Counted from the first letter of the stretch, positions 1 to 7,929 are shown. The stretch is DNA of 64,000 bases from Psychrobium sp. MM17-31 (GCF_022347785.1 NZ_JAKRGA010000003.1:186001-250000); one strand, 5' to 3'. Numbers and translations are program-made. The notes: generated by a model from the letters alone, not told the origin.

Positions 1-95
1 AAATACCAAAGGAATCATATACTAATGCAAATAAATGTGTATACATACAGTCGTAAACTTGTGAGGTGAAGTAGGTTTATCTGGTGTGAGCTACA

Positions 96-353
96 TTAAT
101 CACCAGAAGAAACACCGCTACTGTCTCTTGGGCCGCCGCCGAATTCACCACGGCTTGGTTTGTACTCTTCGTCTTGACTCCTGAGAAATAGCCAAATTCC
201 AATTGCAGCAATGACCGGTATTAACCAAACAATCGCTAACTGTGCTGTCTTTTGTGGCTTTTCGAAATCATCCCGCTTGATAATCGCAAGTGTTATGAAA
301 AGATTCAGTATAAGAATCATGAGACCGAGTATATATAAGTAATTTACTTCCAT
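96..353 (-). CDS. Small two-helix membrane protein, PLDc_N-like
   Basis: About 85 residues from the ATG at 353, which lies 2 bases past the stop of the upstream gene (356-667), so the two are probably translationally coupled. A longer reading from an upstream start at 401 would overlap that gene and has no better ribosome site. Two hydrophobic helices (about residues 5-25 and 37-55) are separated by a short charged loop, and the second carries the string WLIPVIAAIGIWLF followed by RSQD. This helix-loop-helix resembles the PLDc_N domain seen at the N-terminus of cardiolipin synthases and in free-standing small proteins. No catalytic domain follows: the tail is a glycine- and serine-rich hydrophilic stretch. 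Likely an inner-membrane protein of unknown role. The family resemblance is from memory of the motif and is moderate. Confidence 0.55.
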   Translation of the reverse strand: MEVNYLYILGLMILILNLFITLAIIKRDDFEKPQKTAQLAIVWLIPVIAAIGIWLFLRSQDEEYKPSRGEFGGGPRDSSGVSSGD

Positions 354-355
354 TA

Positions 356-667
356 CTAGCGTCCATTTTTTTCCTGAATTGTAATCTTCAGCGATCGACA
401 AAGTTCATCAACCGACCTAACAAGCTCAGTTTTCGAGGAACCATGAACGATGTTGCCAACCATAATCCACGTATTATTGGTCCACTTTTCTAGCATCCCA
501 CAATCTTCTTCTCCATCCCAAGAAACCATAAAACGACTCGCCCCCAGCGCGTAAATACAGTCGACAGAGCCGTCTAGATCACGTTCAGTATCTATTGTCA
601 CTTCAACATAGTTGAGAGGGACCAAAATCGCACTAATTTTAGTTTTTAGAAGCTGATAGTCTGTCAT
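356..667 (-). CDS. Hypothetical cytoplasmic protein, 103 aa
   Basis: A small soluble protein with no signal peptide or membrane segment. The ATG at 667 is preceded by an AGGAAATA ribosome site. The middle contains alternating hydrophobic residues and the segment FMVSWDGEEDCGMLEKW, suggesting a small beta-rich fold. The C-terminal third looks helical. I do not recognise the family. It sits directly upstream of a two-helix membrane protein gene (gap of 2 bases) and downstream of a lipoprotein gene, all on the minus strand, so it may belong to a short accessory operon. Small proteins of this look are often orphan immunity-like or adaptor proteins, but nothing here proves that. Confidence 0.5.
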   Translation of the reverse strand: MTDYQLLKTKISAILVPLNYVEVTIDTERDLDGSVDCIYALGASRFMVSWDGEEDCGMLEKWTNNTWIMVGNIVHGSSKTELVRSVDELCRSLKITIQEKNGR

Positions 668-701
668 TATTTCCTATGAGGCTCTATTCATAAAAGTAGA
701 A

Positions 702-1313
702 TTAATAGATGCAGCGAAGGTTATCACCATCTTTCAAGATTCGCATATCCGTTAATATTAACTCTGGAATTGGATGTGGCCAGCTTTCATAGACTGATAG
801 ATTTTGGCGTACTGGGCAACTACTGGTTTGATGAGGTTCGCCTTTAAAGTCAATCATATTCAAGTGGTATTTGATATTGAAAGGAAAAGGATTTTTAACA
901 GATAACATCATGCCTGTACTTGAATCCATTTGCGTAAAGGAAAATCTAATCGTCTTATCGGGATTAACATTCTCAGTTACCAATTTAAAATTGCCAATCC
1001 GTTGTCCATCAATTACTTCTGCTTCAATGAGTAAAACATCACCCGGAAGAATCGATAACTTGTCGCCCATGGCTGCTGGCCAGTATAGCGGCAGCATTTG
1101 ATCAATTGGTCCATTATCCGTGTTAAATTGAACGCGTCGATTCTCGCGACATTGATTGGTTTTACAAAACTCTTCAAGCGTAACTTCTATTTGCTCTATT
1201 GGTTCTTTCGTATCTTTTTGCTCCTCTAACGGAGCTTGTGCTTTTGGTGCCTCTGTAGATTGACAGCCGAGCAATAGCATTGATGATGCGAGTAATAATG
1301 TTGAATATTTCAC
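702..1313 (-). CDS. Predicted lipoprotein, unknown function
   Basis: About 203 residues from a GTG at 1313, preceded by AAAGGA at normal spacing. Starting there gives a proper lipoprotein signal: V-K-Y-S, a hydrophobic core, then the lipobox LLLGC followed by QSTE. An upstream ATG at 1361 would add 16 hydrophilic residues in front of the signal and is less likely. After the lipidated Cys comes a Pro/Glu/Lys-rich linker of about 35 residues and then a beta-rich domain containing several cysteines (CKTNQC and a CIY ending), which may form disulphides in the periplasm. No catalytic motif is seen. With Gln at +2 the mature protein should go to the outer membrane under the usual Lol sorting rule. 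Its neighbours are small hypothetical genes on the same strand. Confidence 0.6.
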   Translation of the reverse strand: MKYSTLLLASSMLLLGCQSTEAPKAQAPLEEQKDTKEPIEQIEVTLEEFCKTNQCRENRRVQFNTDNGPIDQMLPLYWPAAMGDKLSILPGDVLLIEAEVIDGQRIGNFKLVTENVNPDKTIRFSFTQMDSSTGMMLSVKNPFPFNIKYHLNMIDFKGEPHQTSSCPVRQNLSVYESWPHPIPELILTDMRILKDGDNLRCIY

Positions 1314-1435
1314 GAAACGTCCTTTTATGTGTTTATTGTTTAAATGGAAATCACCATACATATTTTCATTGCTAAAGTATTGAAAATCATTTGGTTATGC
1401 AAGGAGAATTGTGGATGGTTAGAATTTAGTGTTAG

Positions 1436-1699
1436 TTAAAAGGTGTTAGAACTAACATCTAATTTTTGTTGCACGGCTTTGGTGTCCATATTAAATGTCA
1501 GCATTTCTGGATACAAATGAAAAACTATTCTTAATGTGACGATTATTATAAGAGTAGTAAGCAAAGGAAACAGATTTGCTTTTATACTATTCCCTTTCAA
1601 ATAATCTTTTATGGTTTTTATGAATAAGTAAAATCCAAAAATGATCAGCAATAACCAAATAAAAGCTAAGAAAATACCTAATACGTTTATATCAAACAT
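1436..1699 (-). CDS. Small inner-membrane protein, 87 aa
   Basis: Two strongly hydrophobic segments (about residues 8-27 and 43-62) are separated by a basic loop, with a short polar tail. The start at 1699 is preceded by TTAGGTATTT. The stop lies just before a low-complexity A+T-rich gap. I do not recognise the family. The gene begins roughly 100 bases after the 3' boundary of the attC-bearing cassette upstream, so it is probably resident chromosome or a neighbouring accessory gene and not part of that cassette. The tail of the gene contains a CCTTTTAAC string that superficially recalls an integron core site, but no matching second half follows. Confidence 0.45.
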   Translation of the reverse strand: MFDINVLGIFLAFIWLLLIIFGFYLFIKTIKDYLKGNSIKANLFPLLTTLIIIVTLRIVFHLYPEMLTFNMDTKAVQQKLDVSSNTF

Positions 1700-1795
1700 A
1701 AATACCTAATCATCAAATCTGACGGAGTGTTCAAAGACATATTTTATCGTGCATAAATTTATGGGTGTCTAGGGTTTCTGAGGGTTTTCCTTTAA

Positions 1796-1845
1796 CGCCT
1801 AAATCAGGCGCGCCGTAGGCGTCACCTGGATTTTCTTGTTATAAG
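1796..1845 (-). repeat. Integron attC-like recombination site
   Basis: Read on the minus strand, the element starts with CTTATAAC (1838-1845) and ends with TTTAGGCG, then TT (G at 1796). Its centre folds: AAATC-AGGTG-CGCC pairs with GGCGCGCCTGATTT around a TAC loop (14 pairs including one G-T). Two single bases, a C and an A, are left bulged on one arm, which is the extrahelical-base hallmark of attC. The cassette's own 5' end (3027-3040) supplies GTTATAAG, which pairs with CTTATAAC, and the pairing extends to 14 bp. In circular form the site is 57 nt, the short end of the known attC range. The TATAACAA start and TTAGGCGTTA end also look like Vibrio VCR-type sites. The stop codon of the gene lies inside the first core, as is usual in cassettes. 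Seen in sequence; naming it attC is an inference. Confidence 0.72.
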
Positions 1846-3008
1846 TATTTTTGCACATCCTTAAGTTCAAAGTTTGTAGCAATATTCGTATACCTATGGA
1901 TTTGATCCAATATAAGAAATCCAATTAGAGATGACTTCTTAGTAAATGCTGACGAGCCTACTACACCATGACTAAGCGTATTTCGACTTATGAAGTTATT
2001 TTCTCCATGAACATCAAAATCTTTGAAGAAATTAGAAAGAATGTACTGGCTAAACTTTTGAGGGAACAGCCTTGAGATACTATGTGTATGAGCAGTAATG
2101 TTTGTTTGTACGTGCTCTGACAAAGCCTCTTGTCTGCGACCTTCTTTATCTGGATTAGCACGAATAAAGTCATCACGCAAGATAGCTTCTATCCTTGGAT
2201 ATAGCATGTGAATTGATCCATCATAATCACTATCTGAGTGATAATTTAATGCTTTTTCAATAAATGAAATATGCTTAGATATCTTTTCATTTGTTTGTAT
2301 TTCATTTATCCAAGATTCTTTATTTTCAATAAATTTCAAGTTGATATTTTCTTCAATATCACTTGTATCCCAGCCCAGCTTGATATGATTTAAAAGGTTT
2401 TTCTGTTCATCATAGTCAATGAATGAAAATGGAAACCAGCTAGACGATAAGCTCACCTTCCATTCTTCTTCATTTAGGTCAAAAATGTCAAAAAATATTG
2501 ATTCAGAAAGAGCCGCACCAACTGACTGGCCTACGTCATAATCTATAGGATGGTTGTTTTCACCCTCTAACGCTGGGCCAAAGTCATAACACATGATTCT
2601 GTCCCAACCGTTATTCATCAGAATTACATATGAGCAATCATTTGGAAATGTAATATCTTTAAATTCTACTTTATCAATATGATAAATGTCGTTTTTACGG
2701 ACAGGCTCTCCGGCTTGAATACCTTTTGATACTACAACTTGAGCAAAAACTTGCACTTCATTTAAATAGACATCAACATCTAGGTTGCTTTTAATTATTG
2801 CAATCAGCGTTTTTACTTGTGAAGGGTGGAAATCTTCACATGCTTTGTTAAGTATTTGCTGTGGGTATCCCTCTACCTTTCGAATAAAATCTTTTCCATA
2901 AGACGAAAGAGAAATGCCACGAAACTGAATTTGTAAAGATTCTCCAGCTTTCGCAGCTCCTAAACTGTAGCCTGCTGGCATTTCATCTAACTTTATAGTC
3001 TTCTTCAT
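1839..3008 (-). CDS. HEPN-like protein carried on an integron cassette
   Basis: 389 residues, cytoplasmic, no signal peptide. The C-terminal third is helical and contains YPRIEAILRDDF, then about 70 residues later RNTLSHG. Arg342 and His347 form an R-X4-H motif followed by Gly, the active-site signature of HEPN ribonucleases and of the related Apea-like group. The N-terminal 220 residues are mixed alpha/beta and not recognised. HEPN proteins act as toxins, abortive-infection nucleases or RNA-processing enzymes; which of these applies cannot be read here. The gene fills a cassette bounded by an attC-like site, and its stop codon overlaps that site. No antitoxin-like partner gene accompanies it. 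A ribosome site (AGGAAA) lies rather far, 13 bases, from the ATG, so a different nearby start is possible. The HEPN call rests on the motif alone. Confidence 0.55.
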   Translation of the reverse strand: MKKTIKLDEMPAGYSLGAAKAGESLQIQFRGISLSSYGKDFIRKVEGYPQQILNKACEDFHPSQVKTLIAIIKSNLDVDVYLNEVQVFAQVVVSKGIQAGEPVRKNDIYHIDKVEFKDITFPNDCSYVILMNNGWDRIMCYDFGPALEGENNHPIDYDVGQSVGAALSESIFFDIFDLNEEEWKVSLSSSWFPFSFIDYDEQKNLLNHIKLGWDTSDIEENINLKFIENKESWINEIQTNEKISKHISFIEKALNYHSDSDYDGSIHMLYPRIEAILRDDFIRANPDKEGRRQEALSEHVQTNITAHTHSISRLFPQKFSQYILSNFFKDFDVHGENNFISRNTLSHGVVGSSAFTKKSSLIGFLILDQIHRYTNIATNFELKDVQKYL

Positions 3009-3038
3009 GTTTACGATGAATTTCCTAAATACTTATAA

Positions 3039-3386
3039 CAGTATGTTATCAAGCATGCGCGATAATACCGCACATACTCATACAATGAAACTCCGAGTCT
3101 ATTAGGATAATCCACTTAATGTCAATCACTTACATGAGCAAGATACACCATAATCCCTGATTACAATTTGTAGAAAGCGTGCATTGCGTCATACATTGCA
3201 ATACTGTGCAATGTATGACGCAATTGAAAATATAATAAGAACTAAATATCAATATGTTATTTACTTTTCGATGGAGAAAACATGCGTGACTATGCACACT
3301 TCCCCCACAATTAAGCCCTGAATCTAGATAAATCCATTACAACTGTATAAATACACATCCCAAGTTAGGGGACGCTCCCAAAAACA
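3039..3386. other. Gene-free stretch between the cassette and the putA terminator
   Basis: About 350 bases without a credible reading frame. It holds a small inverted repeat ATAACA-N3-TGTTAT at the cassette edge, an 18-bp perfect inverted repeat at 3183-3224, and a near-palindromic GGGGACGCTCCC at 3368-3379. No integron attI repeats or integrase gene are seen. Confidence 0.6.
3183..3224. repeat. 18-bp perfect inverted repeat
   Basis: The arms ATTGCGTCATACATTGCA (3183-3200) and TGCAATGTATGACGCAAT (3207-3224) are exact reverse complements around the 6-base loop ATACTG. There is no T-run on either side, so it is not a standard intrinsic terminator. It lies in the spacer between putA and the integron-like cassette. 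It could be a protein-binding dyad, a mobile-element end or a small-element remnant. Confidence 0.7.
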
Positions 3387-3420
3387 AAAAAAGGCCAAAA
3401 TCAAACGATTTCGGCCTTTT
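3387..3420 (-). terminator. Intrinsic terminator of putA
   Basis: On the minus strand, AAAAGGCCGAAATC pairs with GATTTTGGCCTTTT (one mismatch) around a GTTT loop, followed by a T-rich run. It sits 37 bases beyond the putA stop codon. Confidence 0.85.
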
Positions 3421-3456
3421 ACTCTATTATGTTGGAAACGTAAAAACTAACGTTAA

Positions 3457-6400
3457 TTAGTCTTCAATTTCCATCGTCATTAACGATGCGTTACCACCTG
3501 CGGCAGTTGTATCGGTACTGATAGTTTTCTCAGTCACCATACGCATGAACAGGTTGTCGTTATGCGTTGCTGTGATTAACGGCAAGATAGCGCCTGAGCG
3601 GGCGGCTAGTTTGTCGTTTACCAAGTGCATTAAGCTGGTGTTGCTATCAACGATTGCGCCTGCGACGAAATCGTGTGCTACTACAGCGTCTAATTGCTCT
3701 TGGTTTGCCACTTGGAATACGCCGTCAATAATGCCGATTTTGGTTAGGCCAGTGTTGATTACATTGGCTTTAGCCGTCATTTCATCGTTACCGATTGCGA
3801 TTACAGTGTTACCAGCAGCAAGGGCTGCGATTAATGAGATAAACCAGAACTCGAAGCCTGTGTTATCGTCGCCAATGTGGGCTAACACGCCGCGAGATTC
3901 TAGGTAAAGCTCGTTTAGCTCACCTGTTGGGCCCGGTAGCGTGATTGGATCGATAAGTTTCTTCTCAGCGTCGATTAATAGACGACTCGCGTTGGCGATG
4001 GTTGCTTCGAAGTTATCTTCTTTGCTAAATGCGCTGTTGTTAGACACGTGGGCTAGTAGCTGACGTAATACCGATAAACGAGTGTTAACGTCGCTGTGCT
4101 GCCATGATTTTTCAGCGTTTTTGCTGCGGCTAACGATGTTGTTTACCGCTGGGCCTGCTGATTTACCAAATACTGCGTTTAGTGACTCGATAGTCGGATC
4201 GTCAAAACGCGGTGTTTGCGGTGTGTTCACTTCTTTAACCAGACGCGTTAAGTAAGCTGGGCCACCTGCTTTTGGACCTGTACCCGACAGGCCACGACCA
4301 CCAAATGGTTGCACACCTACGATAGCACCGATCATGTTGCGGTTGATGTAAACGTTACCAGCGCGTGAGCGCGACGCTAAGAATTTCGCTTTTTGGTCGA
4401 TACGAGTGTGAATACCCATGGTTAAACCAAAACCAGTGCTATTTACTTCGTCGATAACGCCTTGGATATTGTTACCTTTAAAGCGGATTACGTGCACACA
4501 AGGGCCGAATACTTCTTGAGTTAACACGCTTAGATCGTCAATTTCGTATAGACGCGGTGCGAAGAAGAAGTTACCTGTCTCCCCCATGTTTGGTAGTTCA
4601 CAGGTGTAGTGCAGTTTCGCTTTTGGATGATTGCTTAGGTAATCAACATGGCTGTGTAGCGCGCTAAATGCTTTGTCATCGATTACTGGGCCAACATCAC
4701 TTGAGAAGAATTGTGGATCGCCAACGTGTAGCTCTTTCATCGCACCAGTGATCATGGTGATAACTTTGTCAGCAATTTCTTCTTGTACGAATAGTACGCG
4801 AAGTGCTGAACAACGTTGACCAGCAGATTGGAAACCAGAGGCGATAACATCGTCAACCACTTGCTCAGGGAGTGCTGTTGAATCGACGATCATACAGTTT
4901 TGGCCACCCGTTTCAGCGATTAATGGCACAGGCTCGCCGCCACGTGCAGCAAGGTCTTGTGCGATGCGAGTACCAGTTTCCGTTGAACCAGTGAACATCA
5001 CGGCTTTAATGCGGTGATCTGGCACAATTACTTGCCCTACTTTGCTACCACGGGCAATAACTGGCAATACTACGTTTTGTGGTAAGCCTGCTTGCTCCAT
5101 TAATTCGATAGCGCGTAGTGCAATCAAACTTGTTTGCTCTGCTGGTTTTGCAACAACTGTGTTACCAACAACAACAGCGGCGGCAACTTGACCTAGGAAA
5201 ATCGCCAGCGGGAAGTTCCACGGGCTAATGGCTAATACAACGCCGCGAGACGCTAAACGCTCATCGGCCATTAGCTCTTCTGCGCGTGCTGCGTAGTAAC
5301 GACAAAAATCAACCGCTTCACGTACTTCTGCTACGCCATCAACTGGGATTTTACCCGCTTCTTTAATACATAACGCGATTAACTCATCACGATTTTCTTC
5401 TAACAAGTCTGCTGTTTTACGAAGTACATCAGCGCGTACTTTAACGTCGGTTTGCGACCAAGTTTCAAACGCAGTTTGCGCGTTTTCAACTAACTGGCTC
5501 ATGCCTGCTTCATCAACGTGAGTGATGTAGCCGATGATTTCATCGTGATTTGCTGGGTTAGTAACTGGTGCGCTGCCTGCTGGCACATCTTCTGCGCTAA
5601 TACGATTGTTAGCAAACCACGCATCAAGATTGTTTTTCATTGCGGTAACGTCATCAACGTCAGTTAAATCGATACCTTTTGAGTTTTTACGCTCGTCGCC
5701 GTACAAATCATCTGGCATAGCGATTTGTGGGTTGTATTTATTAACCCATGCAGACACAGTTTCAACAGGATCAGCAAGTAGCGATTCAACTGGAATGTCT
5801 TCGTCAACGATGTTGTTTACAAACGAGCTGTTGGCGCCGTTTTCAAGTAGACGACGTACTAAGTAAGCGAGTAGATCTTCGTGTGCACCAACTGGCGCGT
5901 AAACGCGACAAGATACTTTTTCACCTTGTACTACTTGATCGTAAAGCGACTCACCCATGCCGTGTAAGCGTTGGAATTCAAAACCTGTCTTATCACCAGC
6001 AGCCATTTGTAGAATAGTCGCTACTGTGTAGGCGTTGTGCGTTGCAAATTGTGGGTAGATTGTATCGCGGTAGCTAAGCAGTTTCTTGGCACAAGCTTGG
6101 TAAGAAACATCAGTAGACGGTTTGCGAGAAAATACAGGGAAGTCTTCTAAACACTCGACTTGTGAGATTTTAACTTCGCTATCCCAGTAAGCGCCTTTTA
6201 CCAGACGAACCATCATTTGACGGCCAGCTTTTTGCGTTAGTTCACGCACCCAGTCAATCACGAAGATTGCACGCTTTTGATACGCTTGAACCGCGATACC
6301 AAAACCGTCCCAACCGTCTAAGTCTTTGTCTAGGAATACGGCTTCGATGATATCCATAGAGATATCTAGGCGATCGGCTTCTTCGGCATCAACCGTAAAA

Positions 6401-7260
6401 CCAATGTTGTAGCCTTTCGCTAAAATTGCTAGCTCTTTTAGACGTGGGGTTAATTCTTCGATAACACGCTCGCGATGTGAAAATTCGTAACGCGGATGGA
6501 TTGCCGATAATTTAATTGAAATACCAGGGCTTGGTTGTGGACCGCGACCGTTAGCGGCTTTGCCAATGGCGTGGATTGCGCCAACGTAAGCGTCGAAGTA
6601 GCGATTGGCGTCGGCCATAGTGCGCGCGCCTTCACCTAGCATGTCATATGAGTAAGTGTAACCTTTGGCTTCTTGCTCAACAGCACGTTCTACGGCTTCA
6701 CCAATATTGCGACCCATAACGAACTGGGTTCCCATGATTTTCATGGCGTAACGTACTGCTTTACGAATTACTGGCTCGCCTAAACGGCCTACAGTACGCT
6801 TTAATACGTTAAATTGTTCTTTTTTGTCTTTGTCAGTGTAGTTAACCAACTTACCTGTCATTAATAGACCCCAAGATGAGGCATTAACAAAGATAGAGTC
6901 ACTGTTACCGATGTGTGAGCTCCAGTCGCCGTTAGCTAATTTGTCACGAATTAGATTATCGGCTGTTACTTTATCTGGCACACGAAGCAGTGCTTCTGCT
7001 AGACACATCAATACCACACCTTCTTCGGTAGAAAGTGCAAACTCATTAAGCAGTGCGTCAACGCCGCCCTTACCTATTTGATCTTTGCGAATATTAACTA
7101 CCATTTGACGAGCGTGTTCCCATGCGCGGCTTTTAGCGTCAACATCGATTTTCGCTAGTGGTAATAGGTGGTCTAAGATTTCGTTCTCATCGCAGCGGTA
7201 GTGATCGCGGATCGTTTGACGAATTGGGTTGGTGGCAGTTAATGACTCATTAAATAGCAT
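3457..7260 (-). CDS. putA: Bifunctional proline dehydrogenase / glutamate-semialdehyde dehydrogenase PutA
   Basis: Oxidises proline to pyrroline-5-carboxylate with FAD, passing electrons to the quinone pool, then oxidises the hydrolysed semialdehyde to glutamate with NAD. The start is set at the ATG at 7260, preceded by GGAGA, giving about 1267 residues. The PRODH barrel shows VRLVKGAYWDSEVK, ATHNAYT and FEFQRLHGMGESLYDQV. The dehydrogenase part shows ISPWNFPLAIFLGQ, TGSTETG, ETGGQN and the catalytic Cys in GQRCSALR near residue 815, then QEVFGPCVHV. A further C-terminal dehydrogenase-like domain follows, as in long PutA. The protein begins directly with the helical arm: the N-terminal ribbon-helix-helix DNA-binding domain of the E. 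coli trifunctional enzyme is missing. Control is therefore probably handed to the Lrp-type regulator encoded divergently next door. All catalytic motifs are intact. Confidence 0.97.
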   Translation of the reverse strand: MLFNESLTATNPIRQTIRDHYRCDENEILDHLLPLAKIDVDAKSRAWEHARQMVVNIRKDQIGKGGVDALLNEFALSTEEGVVLMCLAEALLRVPDKVTADNLIRDKLANGDWSSHIGNSDSIFVNASSWGLLMTGKLVNYTDKDKKEQFNVLKRTVGRLGEPVIRKAVRYAMKIMGTQFVMGRNIGEAVERAVEQEAKGYTYSYDMLGEGARTMADANRYFDAYVGAIHAIGKAANGRGPQPSPGISIKLSAIHPRYEFSHRERVIEELTPRLKELAILAKGYNIGFTVDAEEADRLDISMDIIEAVFLDKDLDGWDGFGIAVQAYQKRAIFVIDWVRELTQKAGRQMMVRLVKGAYWDSEVKISQVECLEDFPVFSRKPSTDVSYQACAKKLLSYRDTIYPQFATHNAYTVATILQMAAGDKTGFEFQRLHGMGESLYDQVVQGEKVSCRVYAPVGAHEDLLAYLVRRLLENGANSSFVNNIVDEDIPVESLLADPVETVSAWVNKYNPQIAMPDDLYGDERKNSKGIDLTDVDDVTAMKNNLDAWFANNRISAEDVPAGSAPVTNPANHDEIIGYITHVDEAGMSQLVENAQTAFETWSQTDVKVRADVLRKTADLLEENRDELIALCIKEAGKIPVDGVAEVREAVDFCRYYAARAEELMADERLASRGVVLAISPWNFPLAIFLGQVAAAVVVGNTVVAKPAEQTSLIALRAIELMEQAGLPQNVVLPVIARGSKVGQVIVPDHRIKAVMFTGSTETGTRIAQDLAARGGEPVPLIAETGGQNCMIVDSTALPEQVVDDVIASGFQSAGQRCSALRVLFVQEEIADKVITMITGAMKELHVGDPQFFSSDVGPVIDDKAFSALHSHVDYLSNHPKAKLHYTCELPNMGETGNFFFAPRLYEIDDLSVLTQEVFGPCVHVIRFKGNNIQGVIDEVNSTGFGLTMGIHTRIDQKAKFLASRSRAGNVYINRNMIGAIVGVQPFGGRGLSGTGPKAGGPAYLTRLVKEVNTPQTPRFDDPTIESLNAVFGKSAGPAVNNIVSRSKNAEKSWQHSDVNTRLSVLRQLLAHVSNNSAFSKEDNFEATIANASRLLIDAEKKLIDPITLPGPTGELNELYLESRGVLAHIGDDNTGFEFWFISLIAALAAGNTVIAIGNDEMTAKANVINTGLTKIGIIDGVFQVANQEQLDAVVAHDFVAGAIVDSNTSLMHLVNDKLAARSGAILPLITATHNDNLFMRMVTEKTISTDTTAAGGNASLMTMEIED

Positions 7261-7425
7261 TAGATGTCTCCAGCAAGTCATTTATCAAAGCGGTTTGTTG
7301 TTTTATTAATGCTTAAATAAATGGTTGGTTAATAAAGTGGGATGGGATTTTAGATAAGATTCAGCAGAATGTGCTGGTTAAATTCGGCGATATACCGTAA
7401 ATTATCGGGAATTAGCCAACCCAAA

Positions 7426-7440
7426 CAGTAGAATATTCTG
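7426..7440. promoter_or_regulatory. Lrp-type operator between putA and its regulator
   Basis: CAGTAGAATATTCTG matches the Lrp consensus YAGHAWATTWTDCTR at 13 of 15 positions and contains the perfect palindrome AGAATATTCT. It ends 3 bases before the ATG at 7444, so bound protein could block translation or transcription of the regulator itself. A looser dyad, AATTCGGCGATA (7381-7392) with TATCGGGAATT (7403-7413), lies upstream and may be a second site facing putA. The assignment is an inference from the match and the location. Confidence 0.55.
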
Positions 7441-7443
7441 TAT

Positions 7444-7929
7444 ATGAGCCAAACGTCTAAAATCAAACCGCTTGATCGTATCGATCTTAAGATCCTTTCG
7501 GCACTGCAAACTAACGGTCGTATTAGCAATGTAAACCTTGCTAATGAGGTCGGTTTAAGTGCAAGTCCTTGTCTTGATCGCGTAAAACGTCTTGAAAGCG
7601 AGGGGTATATTGAGCGCTATGGCGCAAAGCTTAACGCGTCGAAACTCAAATTTGGCATGTCGGCCTTTATTCAAATTACCCTTGAACGGACCACCAGCGA
7701 TCTATTTGATAGTTTTGCAGCTGCGGTGCAAGAGATCAATGAGGTAAGCGAATGTCATATGGTTGCTGGTGGCTTTGATTATTTAGTTAAGATCAGAATT
7801 GCCGATATGGAAGCCTATCGCCAAGTATTAGGAACGATCGTAGATATTCCCGGCGTTGCTAAAAACCATACCTACGTTGTTATAGAAGAAGTAAAACAAG
7901 ATCACGGCTTACCTATTGCTCCTGAGTAA
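7444..7929 (+). CDS. Lrp/AsnC-family regulator, probable proline-responsive PutR
   Basis: 161 residues. The N-terminal winged helix-turn-helix reads LDRIDLKILSALQTNGRISNVNLANEVGLSASPCLDRVKRLE, written here in parts: LDRIDLKILSALQTNGR, then NVNLANEVGLSASPC, then LDRVKRLE. A C-terminal RAM/ligand-binding domain follows, with ECHMVAGGFDYLVKI and IPGVAKNHTYVVIEEV. The family forms octamers that bind amino acids. It is divergent from putA with a 183-base spacer, the classic arrangement for a proline-sensing activator of putA. No good Shine-Dalgarno precedes the ATG; that space is taken by the Lrp-like operator, which hints at autoregulation. The proline-sensing role is inferred from the position; general Lrp itself is the alternative. 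Confidence 0.85.
   Translation: MSQTSKIKPLDRIDLKILSALQTNGRISNVNLANEVGLSASPCLDRVKRLESEGYIERYGAKLNASKLKFGMSAFIQITLERTTSDLFDSFAAAVQEINEVSECHMVAGGFDYLVKIRIADMEAYRQVLGTIVDIPGVAKNHTYVVIEEVKQDHGLPIAPE

Larger units (their letters stand above)
1796..3038 (-). mobile_element. Solitary integron gene cassette (putative)
   Basis: The unit runs from the T after G at 3039 (minus-strand G|TTATAAG) to the G at 1796 (GGCG|TTAAAG), about 1243 bp. It holds one gene (1839-3008) plus an attC. Both ends are at G|TT, the known integrase crossover. A 14-bp perfect inverted repeat (1837-1850 with 3027-3040) joins the cassette's 5' edge to the first core of its attC. No integrase gene and no second attC are visible in the window, so this would be a lone cassette inserted at a secondary site, or the remnant of an array. 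If it was inserted into an empty site, the resident sequence would have read CATACTG|TTAAAGG on the minus strand. Confidence 0.6.

Noticed and set aside
1376-1699. Possible second integron cassette around the 87-residue membrane protein (CCTTTTAAC at its stop versus TTAAAGG after the first cassette)
   Set aside because: The match has one extra base, no foldable stem with extrahelical bases follows, and there is no closing G|TT within the next 100 bases.
3545-3907. Open frames antisense to putA, acs, mfd and other long genes
   Set aside because: They lie opposite strongly conserved coding sequence, have no ribosome sites or protein features, and are explained as shadows of the real genes.
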